A program made the position numbers and the translations under genes. The notes below the pieces were generated by a model, which was not told where the DNA came from, did not search any database, and saw only the letters and a list, made by a program, of their open reading frames with translations. From contig JAAAIG010000242.1 of NCBI GenBank assembly GCA_015852425.1, positions 1-45,303 of the forward strand: a stretch of 45,303 nt of DNA, given 5' to 3'. This document shows, piece after piece, positions 1 through 9,371 of the stretch (its first letter is position 1; the number at the start of each line of letters is the position of its first letter). Source of the DNA: Gryganskiella cystojenkinii (taxonomy: Eukaryota; Mortierellomycota; Mortierellomycetes; Mortierellales; Mortierellaceae).

Positions 1-2
1 AG

Positions 3-587
3 TGCCTGCGCAAGGTTTTTGGAGCCAGCTCCAAATACAACATTGGTTTTATTATGACTCCAAATTTCGAACCCGGTAGGTTTGTCTGATATTTTTCGAT
101 TTCATATCTCTCTCACGCGCGCTCCCACATCATTAACCGCAAACAACGGACTACGGAATTCTGTAGATGGCAATCATGAGCGTCCCTACCTCACAGTGGA
201 ACCATTGGCCAAAGACCTCGGCCTCACTATTGACAGAAAGTGTGACCAAATTGACTACAATTGCGTCAAAGAGGCTGTCATCAATTACAACGGTGCCGGC
301 AATATCCTGATCTGCTGGGAGCATATCGCTTTGACAGGTATCGCCGAGGCCCTGGGTGATGATTCGCCACCCAAGTACCCCGGCGACAAGTAGGTTCAAT
401 CTAATTTCATTTTCGTGCGTTTTATGGACAGAGGGACGAACGACGGGGGTTTGATAAAGATAGTAACTGGCTTTATGACATTATAATTTATCGCGAACGT
501 TTTAGATTCGGCCAAATCTGGACGGATCTCCCACCGTATGGTGATATTACAAAAACAAACGAGGATTGTGAGGGATTGGGCCAATAG
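3..587 (+). CDS. Histidine-phosphatase (phosphoglycerate-mutase-like) protein, C-terminal part
   Basis: The gene enters from the left edge, so only the C-terminal part is present. Three exon pieces can be joined in frame: 3-75, 167-389 and 506-587, with introns 76-166 and 390-505 (both GTAGG...TAG). The segment near its start (CLRKVFGASSKYNIGF), the later PYLTVEPLAKDLGL and the block GNILICWEH are typical of fungal histidine-phosphatase-superfamily proteins annotated as phosphoglycerate mutase family. The His of CWEH is expected to be the second catalytic His of the fold. The N-terminal RHG motif lies outside the window. The protein ends at TAG 585-587, shortly after an IWTDLPPYGD segment. 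Substrate cannot be deduced. The upstream ATG at 82 lies inside the first intron and is not a start. Confidence 0.75.
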
Positions 588-1081
588 ACCTTTTCTGGTA
601 CAGCACAATGGGGTGATCTCTCCTCCTTAATTTAAAAGCTATTATAATTATTCTTGCTTGCCCTCCTGCGGAACCCGGCTCTGCTCTAGCCTTTGTCTTA
701 AGCCCTTACTAAGAGGCCTCTTTCCAAATACACTTTGCCTCCCAGCCACTCCACCTCATCGCCACCAACCGACCAACTCACCAACGTTAATTTTTTTCCC
801 GCTTTCCCGCCAACTGCCACAAGAAGAATTGGACACGCCACCAAAACCACAATAAGCCACCGTACAAGATCTTTCTCATCTCAGTCAAATACTGATATGT
901 CTCTCTCTGATCTCCCGATCACCGTTCAGTATTCCAGGGAATGTATTCAAGTTACAAGTAAAGAACCAAACTAAGAGGGGGAAAACTATCTTACATAATA
1001 AAATAGTATGGCTATGTATATCAAATGAAGAGGGTGGAGATTGGCTTGGGGACTTCATTTGACCCCTGGATTGGCGCAACA
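588..1081. other. Intergenic, no gene seen
   Basis: Flanking sequence between the phosphatase gene and the broken pore-forming-like gene. Short open frames on both strands show no recognisable domain or splice structure. Confidence 0.5.
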
Positions 1082-1760
1082 CTATTCCTCCACAGGGATG
1101 CTCTCTTTAGCAGGCAATCCAAGTTTGTTGGGTAGGTCCATGAGCACCCCATTGCGGTCACGGGTGTCGGTGACTACGTAATTGAAGTCAAAGTTGTTCA
1201 CGCCCTTGTCAAGGACCCTAGGAGGAGACACAGAGCCATCGGAGTAGACGTCGATCTGGACATACTTAAAAGGCACCGTGGCTTTCCCCTTTGTGGCATA
1301 AAACGTGATTCGTGTCGAGCCACCAGGCGGGATATCCTTGACGGTTGCAGATGGTACTGAGGACGTGCTTTTGGTCTCACTCCCACCCCATTCGGTGGTG
1401 AAACTCGAGCTCGCCGAGACTTTGATCTTGCCTTCAGCAAGAAACGGAACTCCACACTTGAACTCAGGTCTCCACTGAAGCGCCAACAGTAAAACTGTTG
1501 TTCCAGGTCGTTGTAGTTTCTTCATTGTAGTTGAAGGTGTGGGTGAGATCGGCGATATGGGAGCTGTTCATGAGGTGCACGTTTTCGAGGGTGAGTGCTT
1601 CCAGGTAAGAGACTGTGGCCTTCTCCAGATCGAACACTACATTGCAGTTCAGAGTAGCCTTGACAAGGACCGAGATCGCAGCCGGTCCGACTCTTGAGGT
1701 GATGAACAGAGTCGACGCAGATGTTCGGAGGATTAGATTCACGGTGAGCCTACCGATCAT
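1082..1760 (-). pseudogene. Aerolysin/ETX-MTX2-like beta-pore-forming family protein, frame-broken
   Basis: Two overlapping minus-strand frames (1464-1760, then 1082-1525) together carry the pattern of the ETX/MTX2 branch of aerolysin-type proteins. That pattern is a stretch of alternating Ser/Thr and hydrophobic residues (THTFNYNEETTTTW), a PF-x-AEGK turn (VPFLAEGK) followed by another Ser/Thr strand, a PPG turn before a closing strand (DIPPGG), and a final domain. The first frame stops at about 1464, while the homologous continuation lies in another frame, so there is a frameshift between about 1464 and 1525 unless the assembly is wrong. No convincing start is visible: upstream of 1760 the frame meets a stop at about 1835. 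In this family the Ser/Thr strands form the transmembrane barrel. Fungal members are of mostly unknown role. I read this as a decaying copy; an unrecognised intron or a sequencing error at the break is the alternative. Confidence 0.6.
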
Positions 1761-4065
1761 GGAGTTGATGCCAAGGCGGACAAGGCTGCTCCTTCGCCGC
1801 CTTTTGGAAGCAACGATATTACCATTCTACGAAAGAAGGACTAGAGTGTGCGTCAACAGCACGCACAGCAACAACTACCCTCACCACCAAGACGACAACG
1901 AAACTGTCGGAGTCTAAACAGTCAACACAACAAGAGAAGGCAACGAGAACTGGCGCGTTCCCGTTCCGACACATATCCCCTTCTCATCTCATAGTGAACC
2001 CAGCACATCCATCTCGTGTCCCATCAAGAGGCTCGTCCCAATCTCTGATTCTGTTGTCGACATATTGGTCGACCTCACAGGACAACTAAACTCAGGGTAC
2101 CAGTAACCATGGTCGAGGAAGCAGCAGCAAGAACGTCATGACATCAGCTCATCCTCTCAAACAGACTGAGTCCACTTAATTTCAAGATCTCGGATCCACC
2201 GCAGTCTCCTTAAGACGATTGATGTATTTTTCACTGGTTCAGATATGGAAGATCTGTCTGAGAGCTAATGTGTGACCCGCTTTGATGATATTCAGTGTAG
2301 GCCTCTACTTTCGCCTCCCCTGCGAGTGGCATTACATCAATGCCACTTCGACACCTTTAACGAGTATGCGCAAGTCAACTTCAACTACAAGTGTCGCCAT
2401 TGGCTCAGTGAGGACTCATCGATCGTGTGAGTCGGAGGTCGTCGCATGGCGTTCGGCACAAAGTATTATTGCGTTTCGTCTTCCGCAAAACCTTATCCCT
2501 CGGATACTTCAGCGCCGGCCGTGCGTCTGGAACCAGATTCCAGGAATTATACATGGAAGTCCTCATCCCAGACACGGTATATTCTGGGGGTATGGTCAGA
2601 GCCACACTGTGGGTCGGTGATAAGGGTACGACAATGCCGATGAGAATTGTTTCTATGATCAAAAGAAAAAAGGAAAAGGAAAAATAGAGATTCGCCCAAA
2701 GAGAAAGGCCCAATTGGTCGGTCTGTTTTTTTGACGAAGGAAACCTGCTTTATACTTTTTCATTTTTCAAAATCCATGTAATGGAGGGAAACTATCAAAG
2801 CGGAAGATGGCCATCTCTGGAGTTGAAGGAGTCTTTTTTTTTTGTACGAGCGACAGCGTTGTCGATGGCTGTTGCGAAAGCCCAGAAGAATTCCTGGCGA
2901 TATATCTTTTTCATCGGTTCTGAGAGCTCAGGCATCAATAACCAACAGGCACTGGTGATAGTAGGAACGGGACCCTGGACAAGGAGGAGATGGTAAAATC
3001 TAGGGCGAGGGATCGCGCCAAGTCTGGGCGAGGTTTGCATAGCCGAAGACCAAACCTATCAATCATAAACACGTCTCAACTGTCCCCCAAGAACGAGCAA
3101 CATCTTGAGGTGAACAAACCCTACCAATTCATTCACATAGCTATGATTAGGGCCATTTCGTCAAAGCTCCAATTCGTGTAACATTAACAGTCGACGCTCG
3201 AACCCTCCGCCCCGCCAAGCTTTCGCTGGTGGGACAACGTCAATTGTTATTGCATGTTGAATTTTTCGCTTGTTGCCATGCTTTGACAATACATATTTTC
3301 GCTGGGCTCTGCATCCACCGACCTTCGTCTTCTGCAAAACCGGCGAAAGAAGAAATGGAATTACAAGATTGCATACTCTCGGTGTTTGCGGTCGCATGAA
3401 AATCAGCGTATCCGTCAGTCGCAGTTCTGATTAGTGAATAGACATCGAACGTTTCTGCTGTGCGTAATGGAACAAAAAAAAATGGCGATGCAATAGAGAG
3501 CGATGGGGTTGGTCTGCTGGGCGTGGAGCGTTCCCGTAACCGCCCTCCTATTTTTTTTTGGTGGAGCTGGCGGGTGGATGTGCTTTAACCTTTCTGTTTT
3601 CTGGCACGAGCGCCCAAAAACAGCGTCCTAATGTTACACGAATCACATTTTGTCTTGCCTGCGGAAAGCTTACTGCGGAAGAGGGAAAGGGCGAAGTAAT
3701 GGCTCTCATGGGACTACGCTCGTGATTTTCTTAAAAATCGACAGCCGATGGGAAAAAATAAAACGAAGGAGCAAATCCGATTTGTTCGCCTGACGTGGAT
3801 GGGAGGGGGTTTTTTTGCTGTGCGACCTCCAAAGGATGCAGTAAACCATGTAAACCTTTGGCGTATTGAGTATTGAGTATCGGAAGAATGTTACACTCTG
3901 AAGAAGCAGCCATAAAAGTCAGGGAAATTTCCCACAACACCACGGCATCACCATCAGCCAGTTAGTTACCTTCTCAAACAGCAAACAAGCCAAAAAAAAA
4001 TCAAACACTCTGCCCCAGCGCTCCCTTTTCCCATACATAACCCTCGCCGCCTTAACGACACGATC
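1761..4065. other. Gene-free or unresolved stretch
   Basis: About 2.3 kb with no convincing gene. Around 2330-2690 (+) there are coding-looking patches in shifting frames (for example VNFNYKCRHWLSED, then ELYMEVLIPDTVYSGG). Stops and frame changes prevent one reading, so a decayed gene is possible but unproven. 2780-4000 holds poly-T and poly-A runs and no domain. 3960-4065 is the promoter and 5' leader of the next gene. Confidence 0.4.
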
Positions 4066-5003
4066 ATGCCTGCCGAACAAGAAGTGAGAGACAAGGAATC
4101 CCAGCTTTTTAGTGCCTATTCAAGAATCTTCCGTGATCCATTCAGTGAAAAATACGAAGACAAATGGGAAGAGGAAACTTACTGGGAAGCTGTCGAAACC
4201 TTCAAAGTTGCATCCAAGGAGATTGGATATGACGATCCATTCGAAGTCCTAGGCCAACATAAAATAACTAGTTTTGAGGTCATTCGTGACAGACTCAAGG
4301 CTGGACCCCCAGCATGCCACAGAAAGGGTTGGAAGAGTCCATACACCGGAGAAAACGTCGATATATTGGCGCTTGTCGAGAAGTTGCATCATGCTGGGGG
4401 CCCTAAATTTGATGGCAAAGAACGAATTGTTATTCTTGATTATTGGGCCACATGGTAAGGATCTGCTTTCACTTCAGTTTAGAACCCCCCTCCCCGTTCA
4501 CTATCTGCTCTGAACTAATCTTTACTTATGTTGTACCTAATATAGGTGCGGACCATGCTTGATGGCCGCCCCACAATTATCGGAGATTTTTGAAAAACAC
4601 ACAGGGCGTGTTGCCGTCATTGGCTTGGCCAACAACGATATGTTCAACAAGAAAACTGAACATAGCGCCGAGACAATCAAGGCATTCCTTGAAGAGCACA
4701 AAGAAAGCTTCCGCTTTCCATCTTATATTGATAATGAAGACCACCTCGCCAGAGACTGTAAGTATTCATTATCGTTATTTGTTTTTCAAGTCAAAAAAAA
4801 AGAAAGGGCTGAAACTCACAAAGCGCTCTTTATTCTCTCCATTTTTTAATACATTTCTAGCCTCTTTCATGAAAATCGAGTATAGAGCGATTCCATGTGT
4901 TGCATTGGTGGTTGATAATGTGGTCAGGTTCGCTGGCGGCAAATCGTTCCTTGATGTGAATTTGGAAGCGGTCTTAAAGGAAATATATCCCGCCGAGGAG
5001 TAG
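4066..5003 (+). CDS. Thioredoxin-fold protein with CGPC active site and N-terminal extension
   Basis: Exons are 4066-4454, 4546-4757 and 4861-5003, separated by introns of 91 and 103 bp (GTAAGG...TATAG and GTAAGT...TCTAG), giving 247 aa. The second exon completes the active site WCGPC (Trp130, Cys131-Gly-Pro-Cys134); the first intron lies within the Trp130 codon. The strand before it, IVILDYWATW, is the usual thioredoxin beta strand. The cis-Pro loop is RAIPCVALVV, followed by a C-terminal helix. About 105 residues precede the fold (acidic, YWEAVETFKV, a PPACHRKGW segment) and are not part of a standard thioredoxin. The layout resembles TlpA-like redoxins more than a free 105-aa thioredoxin. 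Expected activity is dithiol-disulfide exchange, partner unknown. No signal peptide is evident. Start chosen at the first ATG, in context cgatcATGCC. Confidence 0.85.
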
Positions 5004-5017
5004 GGATGGGTGTATTG

Positions 5018-5041
5018 AAAACTCTGCCAAGGCAGAGTTTT
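5018..5041. other. Perfect 11-bp hairpin followed by T-tract
   Basis: The left arm AAAACTCTGCC and right arm GGCAGAGTTTT are perfectly complementary around a 2-nt AA spacer, and a run of T follows to 5048. It sits 15 nt after the stop codon of the thioredoxin-fold gene. It looks like an intrinsic terminator, which is not an established Pol II device in fungi, so its role is unknown. Confidence 0.6.
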
Positions 5042-5108
5042 TTTTTTTGTTTTGTTTGTAAACTTGAGAGATTTATTGGATCACCGTCCAACAATCCAAT
5101 TGCCCCTA

Positions 5109-5600
5109 TCAGCTTACAGAAAGTACGACAAAAGCAGTACTAAAATAAAATTGCAGATGACAAAAATTACAAGGGCAAGACTGGCACATGTTCGCCATAC
5201 AGTAGAAGCTCGATGAACTCCCAGTAGAAGTCCATGTCACCCACATGTTTGGCAAGCGACGATCGCTAAACCTGAAGCTGGGGACATGTGAAGAGCATAT
5301 GGCGATCAGTTTCCTCTTCTGCGCCACAGATCGGGCACGAGGCTTTACATTCTGTAGGCAAAATAGAGTGCAGACGCTTTCGAGATGAGCGCCTTGTTGA
5401 TCAAGAGACGCCACAACACTGTGCGAGCACAGTGAGGGATCTCTGCCTTCCAGAAGAGCTTCCAGAATCGAGTCGTGAGGTCGTGGCACGAAGTGGTGGA
5501 AGGAAAGACGACCACCTTTTCCACAGGCTCCTTTTAAGCGAGCCTCAATATCCTCCGCAACTCGAAGCGTCAACTGCATGCAACTGATCAAAGCAGCCTT
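5109..5600 (-). mobile_element. LINE (non-LTR retrotransposon) 3' remnant, zf-RVT zinc-knuckle region
   Basis: Read on the minus strand in shifting frames, this is the end of a LINE polyprotein. One frame gives SFHHFVPRPHDSILE, the next LFWKAEIPHCARTVLWRLL, the next CKASCPICGAEEETDRHMLF followed by TCPQLQV, then a stop and SLAKHVGDMDFYWEF. The CPxCGAxEETxxHxxFxCP pattern is the zinc-binding domain that follows reverse transcriptase in LINE elements (zf-RVT). At least two frame changes and an internal stop show it is dead. The reverse-transcriptase YxDD core was not found in the adjacent kilobase, so this is a fragment. The other end cannot be set. Confidence 0.75.
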
Positions 5601-6151
5601 TCAAAGCAGCCTTTGCCTTCACGCCAAACTCATGCATCTTCAAGAGATAAGAAATGTATGGAGCTGCGGTAGATGAAAAACACCATTGAAGGTGAGTCGC
5701 CACAGCTATGTCTCATCCTTGAAAGATATCGACCCAAAACTGCCATACCCCGCCGCGATACAATTTCTTGACAAGTTACGCGAACTTCGCTGATCCATGA
5801 GTCCCGCATGACCCTCGCCAACTTGAACACGTCCCGTACACATTTGTCAGCCCTCGGGCTGTGGATTATCGATGCCTCAGACATATACAACTGAGAAGGG
5901 CCGTAGAAGTCTACACCATCAGCGTATTGACCAACTTGTTTCGTCTCGATAAAAGGATCCTTATCGTGGTTCTTCCTCTCCTGCACGCCAGTGATAAGGA
6001 CCTACAAGGACATTGTCTTAATCATTGCCAAAGTCATAGCCCTCTTATGAATGCCCAAAAAAAGTCAATGAACCCTACTCGTTGATTTAAGTCGCTAAGT
6101 ATATCATCCAGAAATATGAACTTGACTTTGCAGCTCAGTATGAAGAACACC
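5601..6151. other. Unresolved stretch next to LINE remnant
   Basis: A minus-strand open frame covers 5630-5986 but shows no recognisable domain. It may be more of the decayed LINE. Nothing else is supported. Confidence 0.3.
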
Positions 6152-6600
6152 TTACTGTAAGAGTCTCGTGCTCATCTTCTCCGCTTCAGTAATCAAAATG
6201 CCACGGAGAATACCAACACCTTTCCGAAAGTTCTCCAGATCGGATTTGTTGAACAGACTCGGGTCCATGAATTCGTTCAGCAACTCCTTCGCAGTATTCA
6301 GTCCCAGTGGGATACAGATGCAAGTACTCAGACAATATTCTCCGGTGCTCATGAGATGATCGATGTTTCCCTTCTGGCCGATATCCTTCATCTTGAGTCT
6401 GGAGACAAGATCGAAACCGTCGTAGTCTCTGATAAAGTATTTACATTCCCATCGGTTCCACTCGATCCTGTGTAGTTTGTCCTTTCTAAGGCGTAAAAGT
6501 TTTCCATCGACGCTTGTCCTTACAGGTCTAAGAAATCCGCATTTCTTTCTCCAGGTCGAATTCGAATGGTTTCTCCAGTGTCTGATTGGTAGGTGCGAAT
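6152..6600 (-). other. Unrecognised open segment, possible exon or decayed gene
   Basis: A minus-strand frame stays open for about 150 codons through 6600-6152 and reads like protein rather than noise. It contains LHRIEWNRWECKYFIRDYDG and then NTAKELLNEFMDPSLF. No start codon opens it (first ATG at 6391) and there is no family I recognise. It ends at a stop at 6152. It could be an exon of a spliced gene, or part of a mobile element related to the adjacent LINE tail. Confidence 0.25.
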
Positions 6601-6866
6601 CCTCGCACCCGGTCCGTCACTGACATCCAATGGGTCATGAACTTGACTAGCTGTGACAAGATTCATTGACCAGAACAGTCTAAAAAGATAAATTAGAAAC
6701 AAAACTCAAGATCAAGATCAAGATCCCTAATTGCCTCGCCTCATAAAAAAAGAAAAGGCCAAAATATCAAGAATAAAGATTAACCGCAGTTTGTACAGAA
6801 GGAAAAGAGAAGCAATTCAAGCAAAAAGAATAAAGAGATTACAGAAAACGTGTGGTGAGAAGCAGC

Positions 6867-7861
6867 TTAACAAAGATGTCCGACTACACCATCACGAGAA
6901 TGAGGAGACAAAACTTTGACGTTCGAACAGCTGGGGTTGCCAGAGGTCTCAGAATCTGAAGTGAGCGTGAGTGTGGGCGGCGTGGGCGTAGGCGTGGCGC
7001 CGTTGAGCTCCTGGTGGTCTTCATCCTCGTTTTGGCTTATGTTAGAAATATCGTGTTTGATCGAAGGTAGAGCTGCGTGAAAGGTCAAAGTCAATTTACA
7101 GCAGACCTCGCGTAACGACATGCAAACGAATAAAAATAAACAACAAAAAAAAAACAAGAAAAACTACCTTGGAATATGCCGTCAAGTGCCCCCAACTCTT
7201 TTGCGGTGGCTTCCTCGAGTCCTTGGGCTTTCATTGCCAAGCTCCTGATGCGCTTTGACGCGTATGCCATTTGACGTGAAACTGTTGTGGCCTTGTCGGT
7301 CGCCTTTCGCATTTCACTCCTGGAGAGCAATTCATTCAGTTGGACGAGTTTACTTTTAGGGGCATCTCTTGTTGCTCGAGAAACTTTGTGATGTTGGACA
7401 TGGCCTTGTTGATATGGTTCTCAATGATGATGAGCAGCACCCTTTGTCTCAAAGACGATTTGTGCGTCGGAGTCTGGTTGGAGAAATGGAGGGGACGCGG
7501 TGAAGGGTTGATGACAACCAGCCCCAAAGACAAAGTGTTGAGCCTGGTCGGTCTGGTCGGTCTTGTCGATCTGGTCCGTCTGGTTGGTAGAAGTCTCCTC
7601 GGATACAATGCCATGGTTCTCGCAAATGACGGTCGAGGTTGCCTGACATGTAAATGCATGGTTTTATGACTGACAATGCTTTGCAGTTGAGCAAACGTAA
7701 AGAGAGCAAGGCATACACGAACTCACTCGAAAGACGGTTCAGTTTTTTAAGTGCCGGCGCATGTTGTTTCTCCGTACGACTGTGCCACAGGGACATTCAC
7801 AGCACCCAGCTGGCGAAATCTCAAGGGTGATGGTCTTGCCATTAATCGTGAATTCCGGCAT
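6867..7861 (-). pseudogene. Zinc-knuckle-like small multicopy gene, copy A, with frame lesions
   Basis: The inferred gene runs on the minus strand. Exon 1 starts at ATG 7861 and encodes about 40 residues with CCECPCG...RRHLKN, a C-x-C...H pattern like a small zinc finger; copy C has a Cys after RHLKN. Exon 2 follows a GTGAGT...CAG intron and has a TDQ-rich stretch then DAQIVFETK and IIENHINK. Exon 3 (about 7190-7325) encodes a helical ATTVSRQMAYASKRIRSL segment. The last exon (6867-about 7075) is acidic, then Thr/Pro repeats, ending at TAA 6867-6869. Two lesions are visible against the other copies: a TGA after HLKN where copy C has TGC, and an extra G after ETK where copy B keeps the frame. 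So it is probably a pseudogene. Function unknown. Confidence 0.5.
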
Positions 7862-7967
7862 GGTTCAAGAAACTTCTTGACGTTGGACACTACCTTATTG
7901 ATATGGTTCTCAATGATGACGAGCTGCACCTTTGTCTCGAAAACGATCTGAGCGTTGCTTACAGCAC
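7862..7967 (-). pseudogene. Truncated copy B of the same family (exon 2 piece)
   Basis: The minus-strand reading NAQIVFETKVQLVIIENHIN closely matches copy A exon 2, but with an intact frame. It is joined directly to the start codon of copy A. It has no other exons next to it, so it is a fragment left by tandem duplication. Confidence 0.55.
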
Positions 7968-8330
7968 ATCCTGCGCCTCCGCGACAATGACCTTTTTCAT
8001 CAAACAAGGGTTGTGATGCACCTTGAAATTGTCGCCAAAGTCGATGCCCGCCTCGAAAAAATGGCGACTAGAGCTGGAAGAGACTCTTCTTCATCGTCAC
8101 CAATTGGATTATCAGGCGTGGGTGCTAGTTTTCAGCGTCGTAACCGCTGGAGTCCTCGTTTGGTATGTGCTGAGTCCTTACTAGATCTCCAAAATCGATG
8201 ACATACAAAGAATCATGGTTTACCTTCAACCCGACGTGGTGGCGTTCTGGGTCCATCATTCGCTGTGGAAACATCTGAACCCTGTCGACACAGTCCGCAT
8301 GTACACTGCCGCGGTATTGTAGTCAGCTCG
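7932..8330 (+). other. Unrecognised coding-like patches on plus strand
   Basis: The plus strand reads MHLEIVAKVDARLEKMATRA and a Ser-rich stretch up to a GTATGT at about 8161. A second patch, VVAFWVHHSLWKHLNPVDTV, follows at about 8227-8318. This could be two exons of a small gene or a dead fragment lodged between copies B and C of the zinc-knuckle-like family. No domain is recognised. Confidence 0.2.
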
Positions 8331-8389
8331 AGTTGTGAAAGGTGATATTGATGATGATGTCAGTGAAGTGTGATGATTAAATTGAGGGA

Positions 8390-9117
8390 AGCTGTGATTG
8401 ATGCGCTTCGACGTGTCGGTCATCTGTTGTGAAACTCTTGTGGCCTTATCGCTGAAGTGACTCCAGGTTCTAGTATTCAGCTGAGCGAAGCCCTGATAAG
8501 CTGCGAATGGTCACCAGTACCTTCAGTTTTTGGCAGGACTCCTTAGGGATGGCTTTTGTATCTAGTACACTGGTATCTATTTCACTGCCCCGGCTGGAGA
8601 GCTAGCTTTGTCTCCATCTCATCCAGATCGACAACTTTCCTTTATAGCGGTATCTCTTGTCCTTTGAAAAACTTCTTAGCGTTGGACATTGCCTTGTTGA
8701 TAAGGTTCTCAGTCATCATGAGTTGCACAAAGACGATTTGTGCGTCGGAGTCTGGTTAGGGAAATGGAGGGGACGCAGTGAAGGGTTTATGACAACCAGC
8801 TCCAAAGAGGAAGTGCCCAGTCTGGTTTTCAACATTCATCGGCATTTAAAAAACTGCGGTGCCTTTCAACAAAGTTTAACTTTCGTGTTTGTCCTGTGCT
8901 CTTATGTTTGTTCAATGGCTAAGCATTGTCACTTAATGAAAATCATGCATTTACATCTTTACATCTCGGGACACCTCGACCGGTATTTGCGAAAACAATG
9001 AAATTACATCAATGAGACTTCCTATCCGTACGAATGTGCCACACGGCATTCACAGCTCCCAGTCGGCGATATCTAAAGGGGGATCGTTTTGCCGTTACCT
9101 GTCGAATCTGACATGTA
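8390..9117 (-). pseudogene. Zinc-knuckle-like multicopy gene, copy C, decayed and internally inverted
   Basis: In minus-strand order, 9117-9023 matches the start of copy A exon 1 but has lost its frame. 8835-8650 matches the end of exon 2, and 8490-8395 matches exon 3. Between them, 8836-9022 matches the same part of copy A (end of exon 1, intron, start of exon 2) but on the opposite strand. In-frame stops are present in the exon 1 match, so the copy cannot encode the family protein. Confidence 0.55.
8836..9022. repeat. Segment inverted relative to copy A (7590-7762)
   Basis: The plus strand here aligns with the reverse complement of 7590-7762. Shared landmarks are CGGCAnTTAAAAAACTG, AAGCATTGTCA, ATGCATTTACAT, ACCTCGACCG and GAGACTTC, in the same order. 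Both neighbouring segments, 8650-8835 and 9023-9117, align with copy A in direct orientation. Confidence 0.7.
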
Positions 9118-9371
9118 GGGAGGAGGAAGGGCAGGGTAGGGGGGAGAGAGAGAAGCAAAGGAGAGAATCAAAGGAGAGAGAGGGTGAAGGTAATTATTAC
9201 CTTTATGCCTCCATCGTGCCCATCACTGATTTTTTGCTTCCTCTTGCAGTCACAGAAAGTAAATCTCCACCGCCACCAGCGTTCAGAATGTGAAATGCAA
9301 ACAATAGAGTGTAGATATGCTGTTTTTAATGATGCTGTAAATGCGAATGAAAGAGATGACCGAAGGGTGAT

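Noticed and set aside
7550..7600. Short GGTCGGTCT-like tandem repeat as a minisatellite
   Set aside because: It lies inside exon 2 of copy A and encodes the TDQ-rich stretch, so it is better explained as a coding low-complexity repeat.
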